Of a stretch of DNA of 64,000 nucleotides, positions 52,531-59,886 are shown one piece after another. This stretch comes from Fibrivirga algicola. Lineage in GTDB: Bacteria; Bacteroidota; Bacteroidia; Cytophagales; Spirosomataceae. Every line of letters begins with the position of its first letter. Position 1 is the stretch's first letter. The notes beneath the pieces were generated by a model, which was given only the letters and a program-made list of their open reading frames with translations, was not told the DNA's origin and ran no database searches. A program made the translations under genes and the position numbers. Where the stretch lies: NCBI RefSeq assembly GCF_011742925.1, contig NZ_WAEL01000001.1:1178001-1242000 (forward strand). The letters are read 5' to 3'.

Positions 52531-53127
52531 CTACGCTCCACCTAATTCACCCAGAATCCGGCGTGTTATCGCAACATGTTCTTTAAAAACAGCAAGTGCC
52601 AATGTTGCCAGATGCCGGGTCTGACTTTCAGCTGCACCTGTTTTACCTGTCGAATTTTTCAGGTAATTCTGAGCCAGATCACGTAGAAACTCATGATTTT
52701 CGAGTTGCGCCTGTATATATGCTTTGTCAAAAGCCGTTCCTTTGGCTGTCGTCTTGATTTTGTTGAGCGTAGCCTGTGCTTTTGCATCCATAGCCGGTAC
52801 AGGTGTACCCAAATCTTTCAGCACACTCGTTACTGACTTGGCTTCCTCCAGTTCAAACCCAGCAAACTCCTTCGCATTTTTCTGAGTGGCTTTGCTCACG
52901 GCTATTTGGCTGGTAGCCAGCGAAAGTTCGGCGGGACCAATGACCCCCTGCCGAAATTCTTTTTCGTTGGTTGCCTGGGGAACCTGACCTAATGCGCTAA
53001 CACCAGTTTCAATACCAGCCGACTGTAATAGGGAAGTAAATGCAGGTAAACCAGCACTCAGGAGGAGTGTGTTAGTTAGCGATTTTTTAAAGAACACCCG
53101 GCGGGGCGTTTTTTCGGAACAATCCAT
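52531..53127 (-). CDS. cassette 17: DUF4142 ferritin-like protein, reversed orientation
   Basis: The 198-residue protein has an N-terminal export-type segment (KSLTNTLLLSAGLPAFTSLL) and a DUF4142-like helical body: EKEFRQGVIGPAELSLATSQ, AKEFAGFELEEAKSVTSVLK and FDKAYIQAQLENHEFLRDLA, with His and Glu positions typical of ferritin-like bundles. It is the only gene on the minus strand inside the array, ending 207 bp after attC 17, with attC 18 on its upstream side. It must have its own promoter. Reversed genes are known but uncommon in integron arrays. Confidence 0.82.
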   Translation of the reverse strand: MDCSEKTPRRVFFKKSLTNTLLLSAGLPAFTSLLQSAGIETGVSALGQVPQATNEKEFRQGVIGPAELSLATSQIAVSKATQKNAKEFAGFELEEAKSVTSVLKDLGTPVPAMDAKAQATLNKIKTTAKGTAFDKAYIQAQLENHEFLRDLAQNYLKNSTGKTGAAESQTRHLATLALAVFKEHVAITRRILGELGGA

Positions 53128-53419
53128 GATTGTAATATTAAAAGGTGAACTAAGTAAAACTCAGCAGTCTAAAACAGTCTATCCCAAGAGCTGATCGGAA
53201 CAGCCACGTAACTGGGTTGCCAGTAAGAAATCAATGCCAATAGAGTTAACTGGCTAATGAACCTATATGATACAATATTATTTCTTTTTGCGAGGGAACG
53301 GCCACAGTAAACGGCTTAGGGCTCCTGTTTATCCAATTCATCGGATTCGTGCGTTGTTGTCCGCTCCGCACGGGTCAGCTTCCCGGCGACAGGGAGCACG
53401 TTCCGTAGGAAGCCAAGCA

Positions 53420-53507
53420 GCCCAACCAGCAAGGGGTGTAAAGGTTGGACGCTATGCTTGTAGTTTTGAGTGATCTCAACCACCATCAACCCCTTGGGCC
53501 GTTGGGT
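53420..53507 (+). repeat. attC-like site 18
   Basis: Left core GCCCAAC (53420-53426) and right core GTTGGGT (53501-53507). Inner arms CAAGGGG and CCCCTTG pair. The tail before it is of the second type (TTCCCGGCGACAGGGAGCAC). Confidence 0.85.
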
Positions 53508-53590
53508 GATGCCAAAAAGCTGAAAAACAGCGTAGTGGTCGGGTTTCGGTCGACACGAGATATTTGTTCACCAGTTAGATTAGTTATGAA

Positions 53591-53974
53591 ATGAAGACCA
53601 AGATTTTCGGATTGCTATTTTTTGCTTTTCTTCAATCTTGTATACTAAAATCTGACTGCGAAAACGAGTTAATTTCAGCTTTGAACAGCGACGATGATAA
53701 ACTAAGCCTGTTTCTTTTTACTAGAGACTGTGGGGCTACCACAGCAACGTCGGTTCAACTTTTGCTACGTAGTAAAGAGGATAATCTAACTGATAATGAA
53801 ACGGGCAATATCTTTGTGGCAGATGGTAAGCCTACGTTAGAAAGTTACAGAGAAGCTGTTTCCGTAAAATGGATTAGTAAAAATGTTGTAGAAGTTCAAT
53901 TCGACAAAACCTTAAGAGTTTTCGAGCAAGATACTACCTGGGGAAGCACTAAAATTAAGTATCTGCTCAAATAG
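53591..53974 (+). CDS. cassette 18: small lipoprotein
   Basis: The 127-residue protein begins MKTKIFGLLFFAFLQSCILK, a lipoprotein signal. The mature part has DCENELISALNSDDDKLSLF and TRDCGATTATSVQLLLRSKE, with two further cysteines that could form a disulfide, and ends in WGSTKIKYLLK. No family is recognised. It follows attC 18 by 83 bp. Confidence 0.65.
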   Translation: MKTKIFGLLFFAFLQSCILKSDCENELISALNSDDDKLSLFLFTRDCGATTATSVQLLLRSKEDNLTDNETGNIFVADGKPTLESYREAVSVKWISKNVVEVQFDKTLRVFEQDTTWGSTKIKYLLK

Positions 53975-54029
53975 CGATAAAATGGCGTGTTGCGGGCGAC
54001 AGGGAGCCCATCCCGAGGGCGGGTTTGCA

Positions 54030-54116
54030 GCCTAACCCAATGAGGGTGTAAGGTTGGAAGTGATTTGTGTTCAGTAACGTAGCGCGCTCATCCATCAGCC
54101 CTCTGGGGCGTTGGGT
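54030..54116 (+). repeat. attC-like site 19
   Basis: Left core GCCTAAC (54030-54036) and right core GTTGGGT (54110-54116). Inner arms GAGGG and CCCTC pair. It closes the cassette of the 127-residue lipoprotein. Confidence 0.8.
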
Positions 54117-54456
54117 GGCCCATTTAAGCGGCCGTTCCACGTTACTTGCGACAGTATAACGACTTGGTGATGAGCGTTCTTTTGTTGGTGTTTCGTGTTC
54201 TGGTTGAGAGGTTAATGGCCGTTTGACAGCGCGTTTTTGTGGATGTGCAATGTACCTGGCGACAGATTGGTCACCGCTGGACAGAACGATCAAAATGCAT
54301 TTCAGCCGACACAGTAACGTACCTGAGCGCCACCGCCTGACAGCCTCGGCTTGCTTGGCTCGGCCTCTCTCGGTTTCAGCGGTTATGTGCGTTTGTGGTT
54401 AGCGCTGCGGGGTCCACTTACCTCGGACAGGAAACTGCTGGAGCGTTCAACGCGAC
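54117..54456 (+). other. gene-less cassette 19: conserved scaffold
   Basis: No gene is convincing here. The sequence matches the gene-less segment at 42974-43320 block by block: GACAG-bearing units, then a CTCGGCCTCTCTCGG tail and GCGGGGTCCACTTACC ahead of attC 20. Two independent empty segments with the same layout define the scaffold. Confidence 0.7.
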
Positions 54457-54544
54457 ACCCAACGAAGCAGAGGGTGTAAAGGTTGTCACGTACCTGCGTT
54501 TTGGCTTATCTTGTGTTCACCATCAGCCCTCTGGGGCGTTGGGT
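54457..54544 (+). repeat. attC-like site 20
   Basis: Left core ACCCAAC (54457-54463) and right core GTTGGGT (54538-54544). Inner arms CAGAGGG and CCCTCTG pair. Confidence 0.85.
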
Positions 54545-54742
54545 GATTCAGTCATGTAAGTGGCGTCGGCACGTTACGTCTGACAAGGTAACAAATTGAC
54601 AATGAGTGCTATTTTTAGGTTTGCCACGTGCCTGTTGACAGGCCAAAGTCTGGTGGACAGCACGTATAAAAAGCGTTTCGGCCGACAAGGCAACGTACGT
54701 AGGAGAGATTAGACGAGTGAGATAAATCCTGACCAGTACACT

Positions 54743-54961
54743 ATGACTAGGAAACACTACACTATAATTGGGACATCGGTTATCCCTCTATTACTGCTGC
54801 TGATTATATGCCTTGCACTTAACTGGAACCCTTTGCAGCTACTGGTTGGGCGATTTGTTCCTGAGTTGTTGCCCTATTATTGGCTTGGCTATTTGGTTTT
54901 GGTTGGCTATTGGTTGTTAGGCCTCTATAGTGGACTCAAAGCTCAACGAGCAAGATCTTAA
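54743..54961 (+). CDS. cassette 20: two-helix membrane protein (copy B)
   Basis: The 72-residue product is nearly identical to the one at 47667-47885, with the same helices (YYWLGYLVLVGYWLLGLYSG) and basic tail KAQRARS. The leader before it also matches. The attC downstream of it is different (site 21 versus site 12), so the copies have been reassorted or have drifted since duplication. Confidence 0.65.
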   Translation: MTRKHYTIIGTSVIPLLLLLIICLALNWNPLQLLVGRFVPELLPYYWLGYLVLVGYWLLGLYSGLKAQRARS

Positions 54962-55024
54962 GTGTATTAGCTCTGCTTGGGTCCACTTACCTCTGACAGG
55001 AATCACGCGGAGTGCGACGCAGCA

Positions 55025-55110
55025 GCCCAACAAGCGAAGGGTGAAAAGGTCGTGGTAACGTACCTGTGTTTGGCTTAACTTTCGGCCATCAGCCCTTCGT
55101 GGCGTTGGGT
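55025..55110 (+). repeat. attC-like site 21 (last)
   Basis: Left core GCCCAAC (55025-55031) and right core GTTGGGT (55104-55110). Inner arms CGAAGGG and CCCTTCG pair. I found no further site to its right, so the array ends here. Confidence 0.85.
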
Positions 55111-55238
55111 GACCCATCCAAGTCAGTGGGCGTTTTACGTTTCGGTTGACAGCGTACGTACTTAACTTATTGAGTGAGGTAGCTAGAGCATACTAACGCT
55201 TGCGGGCGAGGATGGGTCAAGCCAGAAAGAACGCCTTT

Positions 55239-55616
55239 ATGTGTCCACTACGACTCATGGTCCTCATCGCTTTGCTAGGCAGTTGCCGAACACAGGAACC
55301 ACAACCCGCACCAACTTATACGAATCAGGTGGGTATGGTTCACGCCAAGACTACTACGCGAGGAGGCCCATCGCAATACATCCTCGAAGATGGCGACGAG
55401 TCGTCGGCAACGCTTCGTCGCTACCTGGTCACTAATTTTCCCGATAGCCTGCGGCAGTATATGCTAGGCAGGACGTATGGTGCCCCGGTTATTTTTAGCG
55501 GTGTTACCTCTTTGGTACTCAAGCCAGTTATTGAACCCTCAGCATACGATGGCACTGAAACAGATTACGAACTACCCACCATTGAGCTAACCGCCATTCG
55601 TCGAAAACAATTATAG
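55239..55616 (+). CDS. hypothetical lipoprotein at the right array edge
   Basis: The likely start is ATG 55239 (125 residues, MCPLRLMVLIALLGSC), with an ATG at 55212 as an alternative. The signal ends in a lipobox LLGSC. The mature part (GPSQYILEDGDESSATLRRY, FPDSLRQYMLGRTYGAPVIF) is unrecognised. It follows the last attC by 128 bp but has no attC of its own, so it belongs to the chromosomal flank or is an incomplete cassette. Confidence 0.6.
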   Translation: MCPLRLMVLIALLGSCRTQEPQPAPTYTNQVGMVHAKTTTRGGPSQYILEDGDESSATLRRYLVTNFPDSLRQYMLGRTYGAPVIFSGVTSLVLKPVIEPSAYDGTETDYELPTIELTAIRRKQL

Positions 55617-55767
55617 CTTGGATTTGTACGAGTCGGCTTTGCGTGGTTGTGGTTCCTGTAATAAAGTGCCTGTGGATGTGCGACCAATGGCAATTGACAA
55701 CATAGGAGAGAAAATCTCGTGAGCGCATGAAAGGGTGTCACTTAGAGCTACTCAACAAATTTCGACG

Positions 55768-56248
55768 ATGAAAATGGTCCATTATTGTCCGCGCGCTGTG
55801 GCGCTGAGTATCATTAGGCTCTGTGTGGGTCTGGGCTGTAAGGACGAGGTGGTTTTTCAGCCCGACCAGCCCACTGTGGTCAAAGAACCAACTCAAAGCG
55901 GATGCAGTGACGGTACTTGTTGCAACAAGTCGCCTAAGTTCATTTTTGAGTATGAGGAGACGGTAGTAGGGGAACCTGTTGTACTTGGTGGCCCTCCGTA
56001 TGATAGCGACCGGGGGCTTGGCTTTGACAGAGGGGTATCCAGTAGGAGCGGCAAACCGTTCTACAATAGAGTTGCTGAGATCTGTGACCTGTGTCATGAC
56101 AAGGTGAAAGGACTCTCCTTATCGCCAGCCGTTATTACCAGAGACACCACCTTTAAACCGGACTACCGGGTTTGGGGACGTATCTACACGGGGGCGCCGG
56201 GAACCAGTACGGTTTATTTACATTGACCGCATTGAGCGACTTAAATAA
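55768..56248 (+). pseudogene. cysteine-rich lipoprotein-like gene with a C-terminal frameshift
   Basis: From ATG 55768 the signal MKMVHYCPRAVALSIIRLC ends near GLGCKDEVVF. The frame stops at 56226, but a shift by one base near 56210 continues as FIYIDRIERLK to a TAA at 56246-56248. That tail matches ALKIDRIEKMD at the end of the next gene, and YRVWGRIY matches YRIWGQIY. The two genes are therefore paralogues and this one has lost its native end. Cysteines cluster in SGCSDGTCCNKSPKF. Confidence 0.6.
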
Positions 56249-56270
56249 GGCTATCTAAACTGATTCGCTA

Positions 56271-56654
56271 GTGTTCTTTTATTTATTGTTTCGCGTTGCG
56301 TGTAAAGACTGTTGCAGCCAGTTAGAAGCAGCCATTCCACGATTGGCAGCCCGATTAAATGGCGTTTCAGTCGGGAGACTAACTCAGGATGATCCGTTCT
56401 TAACCCTCAATGAAATTGTTTATGATAGCGAGCCATTTGCCGGAACTCCCAAGAAGATAACGTTGCTGTTTATGTGCGATGGCGAACAGGAGAAACTGGC
56501 TGCTTTTGCTCAACAACAGGCCAAAGCTCCCGACTACAACCCTAATCAAAAATATCGCATCTGGGGGCAAATTTATGAGGTTGACTCGCTTACTACTTTC
56601 ATTCCAGACCGTGAATACGCATTGAAAATTGATCGTATTGAAAAGATGGACTAA
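56271..56654 (+). CDS. hypothetical protein, paralogue of the preceding gene
   Basis: The 127-residue product starts at GTG 56271, since a stop lies just upstream in frame. It begins with a short hydrophobic segment and CKDCCSQLEAAIPRLAARLN, and ends QKYRIWGQIYEVDSLTTFIP with ALKIDRIEKMD. The end block is shared with the frameshifted gene before it. The family is unknown; it could be a lipoprotein whose signal is short or lost. Confidence 0.6.
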   Translation: MFFYLLFRVACKDCCSQLEAAIPRLAARLNGVSVGRLTQDDPFLTLNEIVYDSEPFAGTPKKITLLFMCDGEQEKLAAFAQQQAKAPDYNPNQKYRIWGQIYEVDSLTTFIPDREYALKIDRIEKMD

Positions 56655-56788
56655 CTACTATAAACTACTTACTACGATCCGCCGTATTAAGTCTACCTTG
56701 GCTCTCCGTTGAGCTGGCCTGCGAAAAGAAGCGGGTGCTTTCAAGCTTAATATAACTATTACTTATATAACAACGATAAAGTTTGTAC

Positions 56789-57229
56789 ATGGCACGAATG
56801 ACTGAACGAGAAAGATTATTGATTGGTCCTGACAAGGAAATAATATTACTTGAATTTGATTACGACAGCAGCCCTGTATTAGAGGTAGATGCCTTTCTAG
56901 GTAGTTACTCTGACGATGTCATGCTCAAATATGCTAATGCCAAAGACCCTTTGGGGCAATTCTGGAATAAAGCAGAAACGGTATGTATGATAGCCTGTTG
57001 TGGTATTTATGCATTTGATCTTTGGCCGGACAACATCGCTAAAGTCGTTCAAGAACTTGATAAAGTAGGTTTACTGAAACAGCTTGAAAATTTAAAGAAT
57101 CAAGTATTAAACAGTAGTGAGCAAATTGTTAGCTATTATAGACTTAATCAAAATTTTGCTAAAGTGTCCTTCCTGGAGTTACTTAATTATTTAATCACAG
57201 AAGTCAAAAGTAGCTCATTATATAAATAA
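56789..57229 (+). CDS. hypothetical AT-rich protein
   Basis: From ATG 56789 (146 residues) the protein reads MARMTERERLLIGPDKEIIL, then LEFDYDSSPVLEVDAFLGSY and, after VCMIACCGIYAFDLWPDNIA, a helical C-terminal half (VVQELDKVGLLKQLENLKNQ). No signal or membrane segment is strong. It is soluble, acidic and AT-rich. No family is recognised. Confidence 0.6.
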   Translation: MARMTERERLLIGPDKEIILLEFDYDSSPVLEVDAFLGSYSDDVMLKYANAKDPLGQFWNKAETVCMIACCGIYAFDLWPDNIAKVVQELDKVGLLKQLENLKNQVLNSSEQIVSYYRLNQNFAKVSFLELLNYLITEVKSSSLYK

Positions 57230-57305
57230 TATTATATTGTTCCTTACGTTCATAGAAGTCATATTCTATTTTGATTTTCTTAACATATTCACGCTTATAA
57301 AACAG

Positions 57306-57584
57306 ATGAAGAAGGTTGCTATAAAACTCTCTAATGATGAATATAACACTGTAAAAAGCTGTTTTATCCAGCACAATAACTTCGACTACATATTTCATCA
57401 AGAGAACCTTTTTTGTCAACATGATAAAGTTGAACTCCTTATTCCTCTTAGGCAATTCGACAACTTTATGATGGAATTAGCAGAAACTAGAAGAGCCAAA
57501 GGAACTATTAACAGCATTCATACAAGTTTTGGACGTAAAGTAGATTCGATAATAGATAGACTTACCACCGAGTTTTATGGATAG
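57306..57584 (+). CDS. small hypothetical protein
   Basis: The 92-residue product from ATG 57306 (MKKVAIKLSNDEYNTVKSCF) is AT-rich and basic to neutral. It reads YIFHQENLFCQHDKVELLIP and, near the end, SFGRKVDSIIDRLTTEFYG. An upstream extension in the same frame is hydrophobic but less plausible. No family is recognised. It lies 77 bp after the preceding gene and 46 bp before the next, all on the plus strand. Confidence 0.55.
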   Translation: MKKVAIKLSNDEYNTVKSCFIQHNNFDYIFHQENLFCQHDKVELLIPLRQFDNFMMELAETRRAKGTINSIHTSFGRKVDSIIDRLTTEFYG

Positions 57585-57630
57585 TCGAATAACATAACCA
57601 CGCTTATACAATAAAAATAGCCGACTCTAT

Positions 57631-58161
57631 ATGGATTATAGCACTCTAGAACAAGCGATCAGACGAGTCAATCTGCCATTTCTTGAGTCAATTGGGTTTA
57701 AGGTCTGCAAAGAATCAAAAGGGAATATTGAACTCGAAACACAGCAAACATTTATAAGAATTCGGTTTCATTACAGCTTACCTGGCTTGGAAGTGTACTT
57801 CGGCACTAAGGAGAGTAGTGAAGATGAATTGAGCTTTAACGATATTCATAATCTCTTAGGATTGTCGATTTCCTCTAAATCAACAGAAGCCTATCTAGAT
57901 CAAATCAATTCTATAATTAACGAGAACAAAACCCTTTTGGTTGACAATCAGGACTTTTATAAAAAGTCTTTGAAATGGAAAGACAAGCAAAACGAAGCCT
58001 ACAACTTTACCATGCAAATGAGCTTTGCTTTAAATAAGGCAGATGCTTACTGGCAGAAAGGTGATTATGCTCTTTTCGTTAATGAGCTACTGCCCTACAA
58101 ACCGGCCTTATCTAATTCATACCTCAAAAAAATAGTTATGGCTGAAAAGAGGCTTGTATAA
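57631..58161 (+). CDS. hypothetical soluble protein
   Basis: The 176-residue protein begins MDYSTLEQAIRRVNLPFLES, with a beta stretch FIRIRFHYSLPGLEVYFGTK and a helical end AYWQKGDYALFVNELLPYKP. It has no signal or membrane helix. Its size, acidity and isolated state in an AT-rich stretch fit immunity-type proteins, but no family is recognised and I do not claim it. Confidence 0.6.
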   Translation: MDYSTLEQAIRRVNLPFLESIGFKVCKESKGNIELETQQTFIRIRFHYSLPGLEVYFGTKESSEDELSFNDIHNLLGLSISSKSTEAYLDQINSIINENKTLLVDNQDFYKKSLKWKDKQNEAYNFTMQMSFALNKADAYWQKGDYALFVNELLPYKPALSNSYLKKIVMAEKRLV

Positions 58162-58408
58162 CTTATAATTTAGGACATTTTCTAGTTTAACAGTCAGAAG
58201 CATTTTGATACATTACAGGGAATAGTCTCATAACATATTCTTAGTTACAGAGCTCGTCTGGGAAATGTACAAACTAGCTGATGGTTAGACATTTGTATAT
58301 TTCCTAGACGGGATCTATAACTACACTTATGTTATTCGACTTAAACAATAAGTAAACTTCAAAAATGAATACTGACCTGATTGGAAAAGTACAATCTACA
58401 GCTTTATT

Positions 58409-58774
58409 CTAATAGTACTCCACTTTTTTTGAATGATCATGAAAGCGGATATGGTCATCAACTCCCCCAATATCAATCAAATTGCCAGAACAGTCAAAAA
58501 TGGTTAGTATATCTTCAAATGAACTGCTGTTCTTATTTTCAACAACTAGGAAATAGTCGTTGTCGTAGTATCTCACTGTTATTTCTATACTTTCCTCATA
58601 ATGCTGTTGAAAGAAGTCTAATTTGTGATTTTGCCAAGTAATATTCTTTAATGACTCCTCAGTAAAACAAGAGGAATTAATCATGGCTGAACTGACATTC
58701 TCTTTCGATCTACACATTTGAACTGTGGATAGAAAACCAACTAGAACAGCAATTACAGAAATGAACTTTCTCAT
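58409..58774 (-). CDS. small secreted protein
   Basis: The 121-residue protein begins MRKFISVIAVLVGFLSTVQM, a signal peptide with no clear lipobox. The mature part has cysteines at CRSKEN, SSCFTEES and FDCSGN, and reads IEITVRYYDNDYFLVVENKN. No family is recognised. It is oriented against its neighbours. Confidence 0.6.
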   Translation of the reverse strand: MRKFISVIAVLVGFLSTVQMCRSKENVSSAMINSSCFTEESLKNITWQNHKLDFFQQHYEESIEITVRYYDNDYFLVVENKNSSSFEDILTIFDCSGNLIDIGGVDDHIRFHDHSKKVEYY

Positions 58775-58885
58775 AACCTTTGGATAAAATAAGATCTATA
58801 ATATACAGACTATTACCAGAATAGAGTATCGCTCATTTTTGTTATATAAGTGGTGATATGTTAAGGAATTCTGTGGCTAACAGAC

Positions 58886-59338
58886 TTAATCTTCGATAGG
58901 AGCTGCCAAGGCTTCACTAATGCCATAGGCAGCCAACCCTTCGCACGTGGCGATTAGAACTGCCGTATCTAAGTAGGCTCGCAAATACACCACTTTGCCC
59001 CAGCGCATTTTTATCAGATGTAGCCCCTCATTGACATAGCTTGATCCATCAGCCGGGGTTGCCCGGTCTGTCCATTCGACGGCAATCGTTGTCATCCAGG
59101 GCCAGCCACTGACAGCCACACTGCGGATCTCAAAGTTCAATCCAGGGAAAAGCCGAAATAAGCGAGCAAACCATTCTCGCATGGCTGGAATACTATGACG
59201 AGTGCCCCCCAGCGTATGTTTGCCACTGAACGTATGGGTAATCGAAGGCGATATGCCTTTCAACATTGATTCGTAGTCTCCGTGACTTAACCGCTCGAAA
59301 TTCTGAAGGACGATCTTTTTGACAATGCGATGGTACAT
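58886..59338 (-). CDS. SnoaL/NTF2-like protein
   Basis: From ATG 59338 the protein has 150 residues (MYHRIVKKIVLQNFERLSHG). It has the SnoaL-like pattern: YESMLKGISPSITHTFSGKH, IPAMREWFARLFRLFPGLNF and WMTTIAVEWTDRATPADGSS. A second NTF2-like protein is at 36284-36658 but the two are only distantly similar. The substrate is unknown. Confidence 0.78.
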   Translation of the reverse strand: MYHRIVKKIVLQNFERLSHGDYESMLKGISPSITHTFSGKHTLGGTRHSIPAMREWFARLFRLFPGLNFEIRSVAVSGWPWMTTIAVEWTDRATPADGSSYVNEGLHLIKMRWGKVVYLRAYLDTAVLIATCEGLAAYGISEALAAPIED

Positions 59339-59399
59339 AACGTTGTAAAATAGTAGGGTAGTTGATAATCGGTTGTCTATTTGCTCTTGTTGTATAATC

Positions 59400-59886
59400 T
59401 CCACTACGTTAAATACCCCTCAAATGGCGAATCTATCACGACCTTCCTTTACGATTCCCAAAATCGGGTCTCTAGTCAAATCTCTGAATCTTACGCCAAT
59501 GGCAGTTTATCGTCGACCAACACGAATATATACGAGTTTGACGCTAGGAATAAATCACAACTGGTGTACAAACCTTAATTGACGCCCGTAGGCCAACTCC
59601 ACCCGCTTCGTCTCGGAGAAAAGCTACTTATGTCTATGACCAGGGAGCTAATCCGTACTATAGCATACCAAGTGTAGTGTATCGACTCTTCGGAGGGGGA
59701 GGGGCTAGTAACAGTCCTAACAATTTTGTTCTTGATACATACTCGATATCCGATCAACTTACCGGCCTCTACCCTTCGGATGCTTACACCGAAACTTATG
59801 TGACAACCAACACCTACCAGGATGGCCTTCTAGTGGAGAGATATTTACGCGGTCAAACTACACGGTTCGTGTACGAAAACTATTAG
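59400..59886 (+). pseudogene. decayed fragment of a secreted repeat protein
   Basis: Coding-like sequence begins near 59400 with YPSNGESITTFLYDSQNRVS and SSTNTNIYEFDARNKSQLV, hits a stop at 59578 and continues in another frame as RKATYVYDQGANPYYSIPSV, NNFVLDTYSISDQLTGLYPS and YLRGQTTRFVYENY. The YDSQNR-type stretches resemble the C-terminal ends of secreted Cytophagales proteins with sparse sequence repeats. There is no start codon or signal peptide, so it is 5' truncated and frameshifted. Confidence 0.5.

Larger units (their letters stand above)
38440..55110 (+). mobile_element. integron-like cassette array (attC cluster without visible integrase)
   Basis: Twenty-one imperfect inverted repeats with RYYYAAC at the left end and GTTRRRY at the right end, 61-90 bp long, are spread in one direction over this span. 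They cut it into 20 segments of about 430-1315 bp. Seventeen segments carry plus-strand genes or gene pairs upstream of their attC, one carries a minus-strand DUF4142 gene and two carry no gene. The inner arms of the repeats covary. The genes are small and mutually unrelated and look more AT-rich than the flanking chromosome. No tyrosine recombinase is visible in the window, so the array would be classed as lacking an integrase unless one lies elsewhere. An alternative is a chromosomal repeat family, but paired covarying arms and cassette-like layout argue against it. Confidence 0.85.

Noticed and set aside
52255-52624. Overlapping plus-strand frames after attC 17
   Set aside because: They translate the attC and leader repeat (GGCTTCCATTT units), and one runs into the antisense of the DUF4142 gene.
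38440-55110. CRISPR array or simple tandem satellite as an explanation for the repeats
   Set aside because: Repeat units are 61-90 bp imperfect hairpins separated by 0.4-1.3 kb containing genes, not short direct repeats with short spacers, and no cas gene is present.
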